Below are positions 1-10,920 of a stretch of DNA of 64,000 bases, in pieces. Made by a program: the position numbers and the translations under genes. This stretch comes from Bacteroides sp. Marseille-P3684. Its GTDB lineage: Bacteria > Bacteroidota > Bacteroidia > Bacteroidales > Bacteroidaceae. Within the stretch, counting starts at the first letter, position 1. Every line of letters begins with the position of its first letter. The notes beneath the pieces are model-generated. The model did no database searches. It saw only the letters and a program-made list of their open reading frames with translations, and was not told the origin of the DNA. The DNA lies in the NCBI RefSeq assembly GCF_900291465.1, contig NZ_LT985808.1:883528-947527 (forward strand), in the 5' to 3' direction.

Positions 1-52
1 TCCACACGTCTAGAGTTTCATCGTTCAAAGGGTTTGAGTGTTTATGCGGCGG

Positions 53-60
53 CAAATTTA
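53..60 (-). promoter_or_regulatory. Candidate Bacteroidetes -7 box reading out of the window
   Basis: On the minus strand these bases read TAAATTTG, which fits the Bacteroidetes sigma-ABfr -7 consensus TAnnTTTG. It would serve a gene lying to the left of the window. No -33 element was checked convincingly, so this is a motif match only. Confidence 0.35.
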
Positions 61-88
61 CATGATATTATTTTATAATTGCCAACGA

Positions 89-290
89 TTTAATTGACAA
101 TTGATAATTGACAATTGACAATTGCCCTGCGGCGTGTGCCTGAATCCACAAGGCGGTGAATGTAGGGGCGACATAACAGAATTGACAATTGACAATTGAC
201 AATGGACAATTGCCGTTCGGTGCGACGGGCGAGACCACAAGGAGATAATTGTCAATTGTCAATTGTCCATTGTCAATTGAAGAAGCGCTT
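89..290. repeat. TTGACAATTG short-palindrome array (locus A, left)
   Basis: Tandem and scattered copies of TTGACAATTG and its variants (TCAATTGTCA, GGACAATTG) fill this stretch. They are interrupted by a CCCTGCGGCGTGTG-type segment and by a partial GTAGGGGCGAC element near 160-175. The array ends in a hairpin at about 282-298 (GAAGCGC TTT GCGCTTC). The same combination recurs at 43.1-44 kb. It contains no gene I can support; the open frames here are chance frames in low-complexity sequence. Confidence 0.8.
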
Positions 291-305
291 TGCGCTTCTG
301 ACAAA

Positions 306-825
306 ATGTCAAATGAACCGCCTGAGAATGCCCGCGGTTGCACCAAAATACGGATTGGTGACCGGGAAGGCCCTTCTCGGGCGATTCGTGAAATACATAC
401 TGACGGTATTTTCGTCGATTCCCTTTCTTCCTGTTCCATTTTCCTGTCTGTCCGTTCCCTTCCGTCGGTCTTTTCACACGGACGGACGCAAAATCACACA
501 TCGGGAATCGTGCCCCTTCGGGCTCTAAAAAATGGGGACAGGTGGCTGTTTTCGTACGGACGAACGACTACGACGGTGCGGACACGTCGGTACGACGGTA
601 GTCGTTCGTCCCTACGAAGCCAGTCACAGGTGCTTTTGACCGTGGAAATTGGTTCGGCGGATGCTTTTTCTGCGTTAGAAACGGTATAATTATGTAAATG
701 TATGTTTATTCTGATGCGTTCCGAGGGATGTATATTAAAATATTTAACGCGCGTTTTTCTAATTGGAGCGAATTTGCGGATTTGTGCGTTACCTGAAAAC
801 GGCAAATCGGGAAAATGTAATGTTA
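306..825 (+). repeat. 520-bp dispersed intergenic repeat, copy A
   Basis: From a shared ATGTCAAA to a shared AATGTTA this copy is 520 bp, exactly the length of copy B at 43301-43820. Internal landmarks such as GGCTCTAAAAAA lie at the same offset (215 bp from the ATG). It holds an inverted repeat at 551-618 whose arms are TTCGTA plus GGACGAACGACTAC and their complements. An upstream stem-loop (CACCAA / TTGGTG) lies near 345-365. A 127-codon frame is open from 306 to 689 in both copies, but the differences I read fall at all three codon positions, so I treat the unit as non-coding. Confidence 0.75.
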
Positions 826-837
826 AAACCGATGTTT

Positions 838-1035
838 TAATTGACAATTGTCAATTGATGTTCGTTGGACCGGGCGACCAGACCGGTCGCCCCTACATTC
901 ACCGCCTGATGGATTCAGGCATACGCCGAAGGGCAATTGTCAATTGTTCCTTGTCAATTGTCAATTGATAAAGGTCGCCCCTACATTCGCCGCCTGATGG
1001 AATTGTTCATGTCCCGGACGGGAATTGTCCATTGA
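838..1035. repeat. TTGACAATTG array with GGGCGACC palindromic element (locus A, right)
   Basis: This stretch has further TTGACAATTG-type palindromes. At 872-899 it has one full copy of a 28-bp element that begins GGGCGACCAGACCGG and ends CCCCTACATT. A truncated second copy follows at about 970-990. Matching 28-bp elements occur at 43223-43250 and, as an inverted pair, at 61826-61909. There is no coding evidence. Confidence 0.75.
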
Positions 1036-1082
1036 AACCGCGTTGCCGGGGCGCGGTGGTGTGCCGATTCGTTTTTTCTTCC

Positions 1083-1090
1083 TATCTTTG
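1083..1090 (+). promoter_or_regulatory. Putative argS -7 promoter box
   Basis: TATCTTTG matches TAnnTTTG and lies 44 bp upstream of the argS ATG. It is just outside the repeat mosaic, so argS appears to keep its own promoter. No clear -33 TTTG was seen. Confidence 0.45.
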
Positions 1091-1134
1091 CCGCCGATAA
1101 GGAAGTAACTAAGCAACTAAGCATTCAATACGTT

Positions 1135-2928
1135 ATGAAGATTGAAGACAAAATAGGGGCTTCGGTCATCGAGGCCATCCATGCACTCTACGGGCAGGAA
1201 GTGTCCCCCGCGCAGGTGCAGCTGCAAAAGACAAAGAAAGAGTTTGAGGGGCATCTCACCCTCGTAGTGTTCCCCTTCCTGAAGATTTCCCGCAAGGCGC
1301 CCGAGGCGACGGCACAGGAGATTGGTGCGTACCTGAAGGAGCACGAGCCTGCCGTGGCGGCATTCAACGTCATCAAGGGCTTCCTGAACCTGACGGTGGC
1401 GTCGGCATGCTGGGTCGAGCTGCTCGACAGCATCCACGCGGACGCACGTTACGGACTGACGGACGCGACCGACCGCTCGCCGCTGGTCATGATCGAGTAC
1501 TCGTCGCCGAACACCAACAAACCCCTCCACCTGGGGCACGTCCGCAACAACCTGCTGGGCAATGCGCTGGCGAACATCCTCGCCGCCAATGGCAACCGGG
1601 TGGTAAAGACCAACATCGTCAACGACCGCGGCATACACATCTGCAAGTCGATGCTTGCCTGGCTGAAGTACGGCAACGGCGAGACGCCCGAGTCGTCCGG
1701 TAAGAAAGGCGACCACCTCGTGGGCGACTACTACGTGGCGTTCGACAAGCACTACAAGGCGGAAGTGGCTGAGCTGATGGAGAAGGGCATGACCAAGGAG
1801 GAAGCCGAGGCGGCGTCCCCTCTGATGAAGGAGGCACGCGAAATGCTCGTGAAGTGGGAAGCCGGAGACCCGGAGGTGCGCGCCCTGTGGAAGCGCATGA
1901 ACAGCTGGGTGTACGCCGGCTTCGACGAGACGTACCGCATGATGGGCGTCGGCTTTGACAAGATATACTACGAGTCGGAGACCTACCTGGAGGGCAAGGA
2001 GAAGGTGCTCGAAGGGCTGGAGAAGGGGCTCTTCTACCGCAAGGAGGACGGCTCCGTGTGGGCGGACCTGACGCCCGAAGGGCTGGACCAGAAGCTGCTG
2101 CTGCGTGCCGACGGGACGTCGGTCTACATGACTCAGGACATCGGCACGGCGAAGCTGCGCTTCCGCGACTATCCCATCGACAAGATGATTTACGTCGTGG
2201 GCAACGAGCAGAACTACCACTTCCAGGTGCTGTCCATCCTGCTCGACAAGCTGGGCTTCGAGTGGGGCAAGGGCCTCGTGCACTTCTCCTACGGCATGGT
2301 CGAGTTGCCCGAGGGCAAGATGAAGAGCCGCGAGGGTACGGTGGTCGACGCCGACGACCTGATGGCAGAGATGATCGCCACCGCCCGCGAGACGTCCACC
2401 GAGCTGGGCAAGCTCGACGGGGTGTCGCGTGAAGAGGCCGACGACACCGCCCGCATCGTCGGGCTGGGTGCGCTGAAGTACTTCATCCTCAAGGTGGACG
2501 CACGAAAGAACATGACCTTCAACCCGAAGGAGTCCATCGACTTCAACGGCAACACGGGTCCCTTCATACAATATACGTACGCGCGCATCCGCTCCATCCT
2601 GCGCAAGGCCGCGGAGGCAGGACTGACCGTCCCCGCCCGTCTGCCGGAGAACGTGGAGCTGAGCGAGAAGGAGGAAGGGCTGATACAGCTCCTGGCGGAC
2701 TTTGCCGGCGTGGTGCGTCAGGCAGGGACCGACTACAACCCCTCAATCATAGCCAACTACTGCTATGACCTGGTGAAGGAGTACAACCAGTTCTACCACG
2801 ACTTCAGCATCCTGCGCGAGGAGAACGAGAACCTGAAGCTCTTCCGTCTCGCCCTGTCCGAGAACGTGGGCAAGATAGTCCGCCTGGGCATGGGACTGCT
2901 GGGCATCGAGGTCCCCGAACGGATGTAA
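1135..2928 (+). CDS. argS: Arginyl-tRNA synthetase
   Basis: This class I aminoacyl-tRNA synthetase charges tRNA-Arg with arginine in the cytoplasm, using ATP. The 597-residue product has the expected length. An N-terminal tRNA-recognition domain covers about residues 1-110. The HIGH signature is present as HLGH at residues 132-135, followed by VRNN. A KMKS sequence lies in the segment EGKMKSREGTVVDADD. The C-terminal anticodon-binding domain ends in the typical IEVPERM. The ATG at 1135 gives a complete N-terminal domain and is preceded by a -7 box. It is transcribed alone; the gene downstream is convergent. Confidence 0.97.
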   Translation: MKIEDKIGASVIEAIHALYGQEVSPAQVQLQKTKKEFEGHLTLVVFPFLKISRKAPEATAQEIGAYLKEHEPAVAAFNVIKGFLNLTVASACWVELLDSIHADARYGLTDATDRSPLVMIEYSSPNTNKPLHLGHVRNNLLGNALANILAANGNRVVKTNIVNDRGIHICKSMLAWLKYGNGETPESSGKKGDHLVGDYYVAFDKHYKAEVAELMEKGMTKEEAEAASPLMKEAREMLVKWEAGDPEVRALWKRMNSWVYAGFDETYRMMGVGFDKIYYESETYLEGKEKVLEGLEKGLFYRKEDGSVWADLTPEGLDQKLLLRADGTSVYMTQDIGTAKLRFRDYPIDKMIYVVGNEQNYHFQVLSILLDKLGFEWGKGLVHFSYGMVELPEGKMKSREGTVVDADDLMAEMIATARETSTELGKLDGVSREEADDTARIVGLGALKYFILKVDARKNMTFNPKESIDFNGNTGPFIQYTYARIRSILRKAAEAGLTVPARLPENVELSEKEEGLIQLLADFAGVVRQAGTDYNPSIIANYCYDLVKEYNQFYHDFSILREENENLKLFRLALSENVGKIVRLGMGLLGIEVPERM

Positions 2929-3100
2929 GCAGGGGCGGACGTCCCTGACGGATACGAATGGACAACTGACAAGGCATTCTCACGCCGGCACGTCGTCGTG
3001 TGCCGGGGGTCGGCAGCAGCCGGTTTCCCCACACGGACGGCAGCCGGCAGGGGTGGCTTGCCGGTTGTCCATTTTTCATGGGCGGACGCCGCGTCCGTCC

Positions 3101-3949
3101 TCAGGAGTTCCGGTACGTCTGCGGCGTCATGCCGGTGTGTTCGCGGAAGAAGCGGTTGAAGTGGGAGGGGTTGACGAAGCCCAGCTCGAAGGCAATCTCC
3201 TTGACCGGCTTGCGGCTCGTGGAGAGCAGCTCCTTGGCGTTCATGATCAGGAAGTTGTTGATGAGCGAGAGGGCGGTGCGTCCCGAGGCACGCTTGATGG
3301 CGGAACAGAAGTGCGGGAGGGTCACTCCGCACGCCGAGGCGTAGAAGGCGACGGTGTGCTCCCGGGCGTAGTGGTGCAGCAGCAGGACGACGAACTCGCG
3401 ACAAATCTCCTGGTCGCGCGTCAGCTCCCCGTCCCAGCGTGGCACATAGTGGTGGTACAGGCGCAGGCAGGTCTGCAGCGACAGCGAGAGCAGCGGGGTG
3501 AGCACCTCGCGGTCGTTCTCGATGCGGCCGATGGCGGCAGTGCGCATCAGCAGACGGTAGGCCTGCTCGTAGAGCCGTGTGATGCGCGGAGGCAGGCTGA
3601 GCGCGGGGTGCTGGAGGATGGAGTGGAAGTCGTCGACGACCAGCTTGAGGTAGTTCGACCGTGCCATGAACTCCGACGAGTAGCCGACCACGTAGAGATG
3701 GATGTCGCTGCTGATGGACTCGACCTGGATGAAGCTGCCCGGCAGCAGGGTGATAAAGGACCCCGTGCGGATGGTCAGGTGGGTCAGGTTCACGGTGGCG
3801 CGGACCTCGCCCCGGGTGCACAGGATGAAGAGGCACGCCTTTATCTTGCACGGGAAGCGGGCGTAGTTCTGGAGCAGTGCGACGGGTATTTCGTCGGTGA
3901 CGACAAAGTCGATGGGGAGGTCGAATTTGGGGAGTTCGTGGTTGGTCAT
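3101..3949 (-). CDS. AraC-family transcriptional regulator
   Basis: This is a DNA-binding regulator of about 282 residues. The first 150 residues form a cupin-like sensing region. The C-terminal hundred hold two helix-turn-helix motifs of the AraC/XylS type, including VKEIAFELGFVNPSHFNRFF and the ending HTGMTPQTYRNS. I place the start at 3949 (MTNHELPKF) rather than the upstream ATG at 4060. A -7 box at 4007-4014 would put transcription start near 4000, downstream of 4060. It is divergent from the surface lipoprotein at 4092, 142 bp away, which makes that gene a natural target; this is inference. The effector is unknown. Confidence 0.88.
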   Translation of the reverse strand: MTNHELPKFDLPIDFVVTDEIPVALLQNYARFPCKIKACLFILCTRGEVRATVNLTHLTIRTGSFITLLPGSFIQVESISSDIHLYVVGYSSEFMARSNYLKLVVDDFHSILQHPALSLPPRITRLYEQAYRLLMRTAAIGRIENDREVLTPLLSLSLQTCLRLYHHYVPRWDGELTRDQEICREFVVLLLHHYAREHTVAFYASACGVTLPHFCSAIKRASGRTALSLINNFLIMNAKELLSTSRKPVKEIAFELGFVNPSHFNRFFREHTGMTPQTYRNS

Positions 3950-4006
3950 GGGTCGTAATCTTAAGAATGGGACACAGAATCGGAATAATGTGGCTTTGCG
4001 TACGTG

Positions 4007-4014
4007 CAAAATTA
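4007..4014 (-). promoter_or_regulatory. Putative -7 box for the AraC-family gene
   Basis: The minus strand reads TAATTTTG, a TAnnTTTG match 58 bp upstream of the chosen ATG. Its position decides between the two possible start codons. Confidence 0.45.
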
Positions 4015-4091
4015 TAAGAACTTTGCAGCGATTTTCCGGACTGTGCGAAACGGTCTGCAAGGTAAGAATATAATATTAAACAACGAAGACG

Positions 4092-5879
4092 ATGAAGAAA
4101 GATTTTTTCAAGACCATGCTCCTGATGCTGTGTACGGTTTTCACGTTTGCGGCATGTAGCGACGACGACGATCCCATCCTGGGCAGTGAGGCTGCGATGA
4201 TCAGCTTCTCCTTTGACCCCTCTGTAGCTGCCAACTCCATTGTGACCTCCCAACCGGTCATCGGCAGTGACAACTCGATTACGTACACGGTGAGCGAACA
4301 GGCTACCGAGGCACAGCTGGCTACGCTGGTGCCGACGGTGGTTGTTTCCGCCGGTGCCACTTATACGGCTTCCGGTTCTGACTTTTCGAAGGAAGTGACC
4401 TACAAGGTCGTTTCAGAGGACGGTCAGACGACCACGCAATATGTGGTGAAAGTGCCGGGCCTGACCTATCCCATCGAGGAGCAGGTTGCCGGAACCTACA
4501 AAGGCTTGCTGAACGTTGAGATGATGGGAAGCAGCCTGGTGGTCGACGAGCCGAAGAACATCACCGTGACGAAGAACAAGGGCAATGCCGTTGATTTGCT
4601 CCTGACTGACTTCTCCTTCCAGGGAATGCCCTTGGGCGACATCCAGCTCGACAGCCTGACGGTGACACTTGACGACAAGGGCGTGTACACCTTCACCGGC
4701 AACCAGGGACTGACCTTGGGCAGCGGTGTGGGCGACTGCACCGTGGAGACCGAAGGTACGGTGGACAATGGTGCCGTGACGGCGAAGCTCACCATCCTGT
4801 GGATGCAGGTTCCCATCAACGTGACCTATACCGGCGAACGCCTGACGGGCGACGAGAGTGGCGAGGCAAAGATGACGGCATTCTCCTTCACCGGCAATCC
4901 TTCGTTCGTGGCACAGCAACCGGTCATCAATGACGACAATACCATCACGTTCGGCGTCAGTGAGTCCACAACCGACGAGCAGCTGAAGTCGCTGCAAGCC
5001 ACCGTGGAGGTTTCGGCCGGAGCAACTTACAAGGCCGACGGCACCGACTTCTCCAAAGACGTGACCTACACCGTGGTTGCGGAGAACGGCACCGTGGCAA
5101 CCTACGTTGTGAAGGCTCCCGCCCGTATGGCATCGCTGAAGTATTCCTTCGACGAGTGGGAAAGCGTGGCAGGAAGCTTCCTCAGCAACGCATACGACAA
5201 ACCGAAACCGACGAATGAGTTGGCCTCCAGTGCCGAAGGCGCAGGCATGCTGAAGCTCTTCGGGTTTACCGACATGCCTGTCTACAAGTCTACCGACGAC
5301 AAGGTGGCAGGTGCTGCCGCTGCCCGTCTGGTGACGATGGACACAAGTGCGAAGGCAAGTACCCTGGTGCCCGCCATTACTTCCGGTTCGTTGTTCACGG
5401 GCCAGTTCGACATGTCGGTGGCTACAACCGACAAGTTGAGCAGTACACGCTTCGGCATCGCCTATGACAAGAAGCCGTTGCGCTTCAAGGGCTACTACAA
5501 GTACACGCCGGGTGAGAAGTTCATTGACGGCACGGACGTGGAGAACATTGTCACCGTGGACAAGACCGATGAGTGCGCCATCCAGGCAGTGCTCTACGAA
5601 GCTGAGACCGAAGACTTCACGTTGACAGGTCACGACATCAACAACTCTGACAAGCGCGTCGCAGTAGCTGCCCTGTCCGACGGTTCAGCAAAGGCAGACT
5701 GGACATCGTTCGATATCCCGTTCACCTGGCTCGAAGGCAAGACCTATGACCCTGCCAAGAAGTACAAGCTCGCCATCGTCTGCTCATCCAGCAAGGAGGG
5801 TGACCTCTTCAAGGGGGCAGGCGGCAGCACACTGCTCATCGACGAGTTCGAGGTAGTCGGCGAGGCCGTAGCGAAATAA
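4092..5879 (+). CDS. Surface lipoprotein with DUF5018-like repeats and PCMD-like C-terminal domain
   Basis: This is a 595-residue predicted outer-membrane lipoprotein. The signal peptide ends in FTFAAC with the lipidated Cys at residue 22. It is followed directly by SDDDD, which matches the Bacteroides lipoprotein export signal for surface exposure. Two related beta-rich repeats follow, sharing YTVSE/FGVSE, VVVSAGATY/VEVSAGATY and SDFSKEVTYKVV/TDFSKDVTYTVV, near residues 35-125 and 265-345. A calycin-like beta segment (about 130-255) lies between them. The last 240 residues resemble the PCMD domain (putative carbohydrate metabolism) often found near Sus systems. The ligand cannot be told from sequence. 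The divergent AraC regulator is its likely controller. Confidence 0.8.
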   Translation: MKKDFFKTMLLMLCTVFTFAACSDDDDPILGSEAAMISFSFDPSVAANSIVTSQPVIGSDNSITYTVSEQATEAQLATLVPTVVVSAGATYTASGSDFSKEVTYKVVSEDGQTTTQYVVKVPGLTYPIEEQVAGTYKGLLNVEMMGSSLVVDEPKNITVTKNKGNAVDLLLTDFSFQGMPLGDIQLDSLTVTLDDKGVYTFTGNQGLTLGSGVGDCTVETEGTVDNGAVTAKLTILWMQVPINVTYTGERLTGDESGEAKMTAFSFTGNPSFVAQQPVINDDNTITFGVSESTTDEQLKSLQATVEVSAGATYKADGTDFSKDVTYTVVAENGTVATYVVKAPARMASLKYSFDEWESVAGSFLSNAYDKPKPTNELASSAEGAGMLKLFGFTDMPVYKSTDDKVAGAAAARLVTMDTSAKASTLVPAITSGSLFTGQFDMSVATTDKLSSTRFGIAYDKKPLRFKGYYKYTPGEKFIDGTDVENIVTVDKTDECAIQAVLYEAETEDFTLTGHDINNSDKRVAVAALSDGSAKADWTSFDIPFTWLEGKTYDPAKKYKLAIVCSSSKEGDLFKGAGGSTLLIDEFEVVGEAVAK

Positions 5880-5914
5880 CGGACAGTTCATATCCTCTCT
5901 TTAAATTGATAAGA

Positions 5915-5957
5915 AAAGCCGTCCCGGCTTCCCCTGACGGGGGAGTGGGGCGGCTTT
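5915..5957 (+). terminator. Terminator of the surface lipoprotein gene
   Basis: A hairpin with arms AAAGCCG and CGGCTTT and a GC-rich interior lies 36 bp after the lipoprotein stop codon and is followed by CTTG. Confidence 0.6.
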
Positions 5958-5998
5958 CTTGTTGGGGCAGGGGCGGACCTTCCTCCCACCCCAACACC

Positions 5999-6035
5999 AA
6001 ACGAGCCCCTGCCGACCTTCGGCAGAGGCTCGTTT
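5999..6035 (-). terminator. Terminator of the YfhO gene (possibly bidirectional)
   Basis: The inverted repeat AAACGAGCC / GGCTCGTTT has an inner TGCCGA / TCGGCA stem. It lies 23 bp beyond the stop codon of the YfhO gene. The A-rich left arm gives a U-rich tail on the minus strand. Confidence 0.65.
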
Positions 6036-6057
6036 GCTCTCAGGCAGGGGTTGCGCA

Positions 6058-8574
6058 TCACTTACGCTTCCCGCGTCGCACGTGCAGCACGATGCCTGCC
6101 ACGATGCCCAGCAGCATGAGGGCGAGGGCGATGTAGGCGATGGTCTCTGTCGTGTGCAGCGAAACCGGGTCGAACGTCATCACCAGCTCGTGGCGTCCGG
6201 CGGGCACCTGGAGCGCACGCAGGATGTAGTCGGCGCGTCCGACTGCCACCTCCTCGCCGTCGATGAATGCCTGCCAACCGGGATAGTACACCTCGGCGAA
6301 GACCACCACGCCACCCTTCGGAGAGTTCACTTCGTAGGTCAGGCGATTGGCGTCATAGGACTTCATCGTCACCGTACAGGTGGAGTCGACGGGTTGTGCC
6401 TGTCCGACGGCAGACGCGAAACGCTTGTCCACCACTGCCGTATGACGGGGGTTGATGTGGTGGAGCGCCTCAATCTCCTCGTTGGCATTTGCCACCTCCT
6501 GCACCTCGCTGACGAACCATGCGTTGCCTAAGGCATAGGGGTTCTGCAGGGGGACGGTCGTCCCGTCGGCGGCAGGAAGGATGAACCAGCGCGTGTTGAG
6601 CATGTTGATGACCGGGAACAGCGAGTCGTTCACCTGCGTCATGTCGCCGCCGGCGGTCGCTACCTCTTTGTAGAGGGCCTGCATCTCGGGGGCGATGTGC
6701 TCCTCGATCATCTCCTGATAGCGGCGCAGCTTCGCGGCGTTATATCCGCCCACGCTCTTGTGGTAGTAGGACGTCTCGTTCTCGTTGAAGGTGTTCGACG
6801 CAAGGTTGAGCACACGGTAGTCCAGTGATTTGTCGCTGAGGATGACCTTGTCGGCGGCTGACGGGCTGAACAGCTTGCTGTGTGCCACCTCCCGGGGCTC
6901 GACATACATCTCGTCGCACAGGTAGCGCTTGTTCACCGACCAGAGGTCCACGAGGCAGAGCACGCCGACCAGCACCAGGGTCGTCTTCGCCTTCAGCCTG
7001 CCCAACGCGAAGAAGGCGATGAGCAGCGTGCCGGCAAGCACCACGAAGAAGCTGCGCCACGCATCGGCGGTGAACATCGCCACGCGCATGTCCGTCAGGT
7101 TCGTCAGCACCGCGGTGAGGTACTGCGACGGAAGTCCGTTCTGCAGCGCGCCCATCTCCATCGAAGAGATGAACGACGAGAAGCACACCTTCGGCGCCAC
7201 GGCAAAGAGGAAGGCGACACCGCCCGTCAGCAGGAAGCTGCCCACGAACGCCTTCCGGTGCTCGCGGAGGACCTGCGGACGCGAGAGCACCTCACGCAGC
7301 GCCATCATGGCAAGCAGCGGGATGGTGAACTCCGCTATCACCAGGATGGATGCTACCGTACGGAACTTGGCATACATCGGCACGTAGTCGATGAAGAAGT
7401 CGGTGAAGCCCATGAAGTTCTTTCCCCACGACAGGAGCACCGACAGCACCGTGGCTGCCAGCAGCGCCCACTTCATCGGGCCCTTCACGATGAAGCAGCC
7501 CAGCACGAAGAGCATCAGCACGAACGCCCCCACGTAGACGGGGCCCGAGGTACCCGGTTGCTCGCCCCAGTACTGCGTCAGCTGGCTGTAGAGCGAGCTG
7601 AACTGCGGGTCCGCCTTTGCCATCGCCGTGGCATTGTCGCTCATCAGCATGGGCTTGTCGCCGCGGTTGCTCGCGCCGCCCTTCACGTTCGGCACCAGGA
7701 GGGACCAGGTCTCGCCGATGCCGTAGCTCCAGGCAGTGATGTAGTCGCGCTCCAGTCCGCTGTCCGTCTGGTTCCCGTTGTCCGCTTTCACCAGTTCGCT
7801 CTTGCCGCGCATGGACTCCTTGCTGTACTGCCAGGTGTGGTAGAGGTTCGACAGGTTCACGCAGGCACCGATGGCAGCTGCCACCAGCAGCGTGCACGTC
7901 GCCTTGACGAAGCGCGGCATCTCCCTCTTCCGCCAGGCATCCACGCCGAAGGCTATCGCCATGAAGAGCATGACGAAGCCGAAGTAGTAGCTCATCTGGA
8001 TGTGGTTCGAGAGGATTTGCAGAGCGAGGAAGAACGCCGTGACGATGCCTCCCCACAAGTACTTGCCGCGGTAGGCGAGCACGACGCCCGCTATCGTCGG
8101 CGGAATGTAGGCGAGGGTGACGAACTTCCAGATGTGGCCTGCCGCAATGATGATGAAGAAGTAGGACGAGAATGCCCACAGCACGGCGCCGAGGGCGGCC
8201 ATCCATACGCGGAAGTCAAAGGCGCGCAGCAGGATGTAGAACCCGAGCAGCATGATGAACACCAGCCACACGCTGCCCGGAAGATAGAGGTGATAGACGT
8301 CCCCGACGGTCTTCAGCAGGTCCGTCGAGTCGTAGCTCGGCGCCATCTGATAGGTAGGCATGCCGCCGAAGAGCGCGTTGGTCCAACGGGTGCGCTCGCC
8401 CGTACGCTGTTGATACTCTTGCATCTCGATGCCCGAGCCGATGCCTGCCACCGCGTCGTGCTGTGCCAGTACGCGTCCCTCGAGCACCGCCGGGAAGAAG
8501 TAGGCGAGCGAGAGCACCACGAAGGCAACCACCGCGATGACATCGGGCAAAATCAGTTTGAAGTGCTTGTTCAT
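6058..8574 (-). CDS. YfhO-family multi-spanning membrane protein
   Basis: This is an 838-residue integral membrane protein. The N-terminal two-thirds contain about a dozen hydrophobic helices, beginning LPDVIAVVAFVVLSLAYFFP. A roughly 230-residue non-membrane C-terminal portion follows, containing VYYPGWQAFIDGEEV, and the protein closes with one more membrane helix and a basic tail, RRGKRK. The YPGW-type segment and overall layout are those of YfhO-family (GT-C-like) proteins. Some family members are linked to glycosylation of wall or lipid polymers; the substrate here is not shown. It lies 10 bp downstream of ahcY and is probably co-transcribed with it, although no shared pathway is evident. 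Confidence 0.8.
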   Translation of the reverse strand: MNKHFKLILPDVIAVVAFVVLSLAYFFPAVLEGRVLAQHDAVAGIGSGIEMQEYQQRTGERTRWTNALFGGMPTYQMAPSYDSTDLLKTVGDVYHLYLPGSVWLVFIMLLGFYILLRAFDFRVWMAALGAVLWAFSSYFFIIIAAGHIWKFVTLAYIPPTIAGVVLAYRGKYLWGGIVTAFFLALQILSNHIQMSYYFGFVMLFMAIAFGVDAWRKREMPRFVKATCTLLVAAAIGACVNLSNLYHTWQYSKESMRGKSELVKADNGNQTDSGLERDYITAWSYGIGETWSLLVPNVKGGASNRGDKPMLMSDNATAMAKADPQFSSLYSQLTQYWGEQPGTSGPVYVGAFVLMLFVLGCFIVKGPMKWALLAATVLSVLLSWGKNFMGFTDFFIDYVPMYAKFRTVASILVIAEFTIPLLAMMALREVLSRPQVLREHRKAFVGSFLLTGGVAFLFAVAPKVCFSSFISSMEMGALQNGLPSQYLTAVLTNLTDMRVAMFTADAWRSFFVVLAGTLLIAFFALGRLKAKTTLVLVGVLCLVDLWSVNKRYLCDEMYVEPREVAHSKLFSPSAADKVILSDKSLDYRVLNLASNTFNENETSYYHKSVGGYNAAKLRRYQEMIEEHIAPEMQALYKEVATAGGDMTQVNDSLFPVINMLNTRWFILPAADGTTVPLQNPYALGNAWFVSEVQEVANANEEIEALHHINPRHTAVVDKRFASAVGQAQPVDSTCTVTMKSYDANRLTYEVNSPKGGVVVFAEVYYPGWQAFIDGEEVAVGRADYILRALQVPAGRHELVMTFDPVSLHTTETIAYIALALMLLGIVAGIVLHVRRGKRK

Positions 8575-8584
8575 AAAGGAAGGG

Positions 8585-10003
<1,419 letters not shown>

Positions 10004-10101
10004 TTTATAGTGTTTTGATTTGTTGTCGGTTCTCCGCCTCGCCGGCGGGTGCGCGTCGGTGCCGTCAGCCGACGGTCCCGCGCGTGTGTCCGGAGGACCT
10101 G

Positions 10102-10131
10102 CAAATATAGACAATCTTTCTCTTTCAGCAA
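10102..10131 (-). promoter_or_regulatory. ahcY promoter
   Basis: On the minus strand a -33 TTG (10129-10131) is followed, after a 19-bp spacer, by the -7 box TATATTTG (10102-10109). This is the canonical Bacteroidetes arrangement. It implies a leader of about 90 nt before the ahcY ATG at 10003. Confidence 0.65.
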
Positions 10132-10190
10132 GATATGCCGGCGGCGAATGTGGGGCGGCAGGATGCCACCGGTCCGTCGCGGCGTCGGTG

Positions 10191-10725
10191 TCAGAATGTC
10201 AAAATGTCAAACGAAGCGCCCGTGAAGGGGCTTCCTTGCGCCAAAATGCGGGCTGGTGACCGGGAAGGCCCTTCTCGCGCGATTCGCAAAATGCAGGTTG
10301 TCGCCTTTCCCGTCGTTCCGCTTTCTTTTGTTCAGCGGAAGGGCTGTTCAGCCGACGGGACGTTGCCGGGACCGTCCGTGCGGACGTCAGGACGACAGTG
10401 GACAAACGGAAGGCTCCGTCCGTCTGAAAATGAAAATAGGTAAAGAAAACAGACAAAACCGATGCCTTTTTTCGTGCGGACACGTCCGTACGACGGTGCG
10501 GACGAACGACTACGGTGGTACGGACGCGTCCGTACGAAAGTGAAAACGGGTTGGAACGACGCTGCGAAGGGGTCCGCACCCTCGTTTTTGTGTTAACGGA
10601 ATAAAAATGGGAGCCTGTCCGGACATCCGTGTCTTAAAATATGTATTCAACTGCGCGCTGGAAGGGACGAAATGACGAAAGTACGCGTCAGCTGAAAACC
10701 CCGAATCGGGAAAAAGTGACAGGAA
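10191..10725 (+). repeat. Dispersed intergenic repeat, copy C (diverged)
   Basis: This stretch follows copies A and B from AATGTCAAACGAA through GACCGGGAAGGCCCTTCTC to the closing CTGAAAACCCCGAATCGGGAAAA, but with many differences. It keeps a long inverted repeat at 10470-10491 and 10518-10539: 22-nt arms with two non-Watson-Crick positions. The arm sequence differs from those of copies A and B. It fills most of the 917-bp gap between ahcY and the phosphoesterase gene. The remainder (10726-10920) holds no gene I can see. Confidence 0.6.
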
Positions 10726-10920
10726 AACAGGGAAAATAGCGACGAAATGACAAACCGCGAGCCGCCTTCCGCCCCGACACCGGAGGGCATGCGCCGGGAC
10801 CACTGTCACGGGGGTGTAACAGGATGGGAACAGGATTGTCACAGGGGCGTCACGGCGCTGTAACGGGGAAGGACGTACTTTGCAGCAGTTTTCTGAAATA
10901 TTCCTAAAACTATTCGATAT

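Noticed and set aside
306..689. Annotating the open frame in the 520-bp repeat as a gene
   Set aside because: Substitutions between copies affect all codon positions, the third copy is interrupted, and no family is recognised.
1117..2571. 484-codon antisense frame within argS
   Set aside because: It is an antisense shadow of a G+C-rich conserved gene, with His/Val/Leu-rich composition and no recognisable motif.
2793..4253. Long open frame on the minus strand overlapping the AraC gene and the end of argS
   Set aside because: It lies out of frame across three supported features, is Arg/Pro/His-rich as expected for a shadow frame in G+C-rich DNA, and shows no domain.
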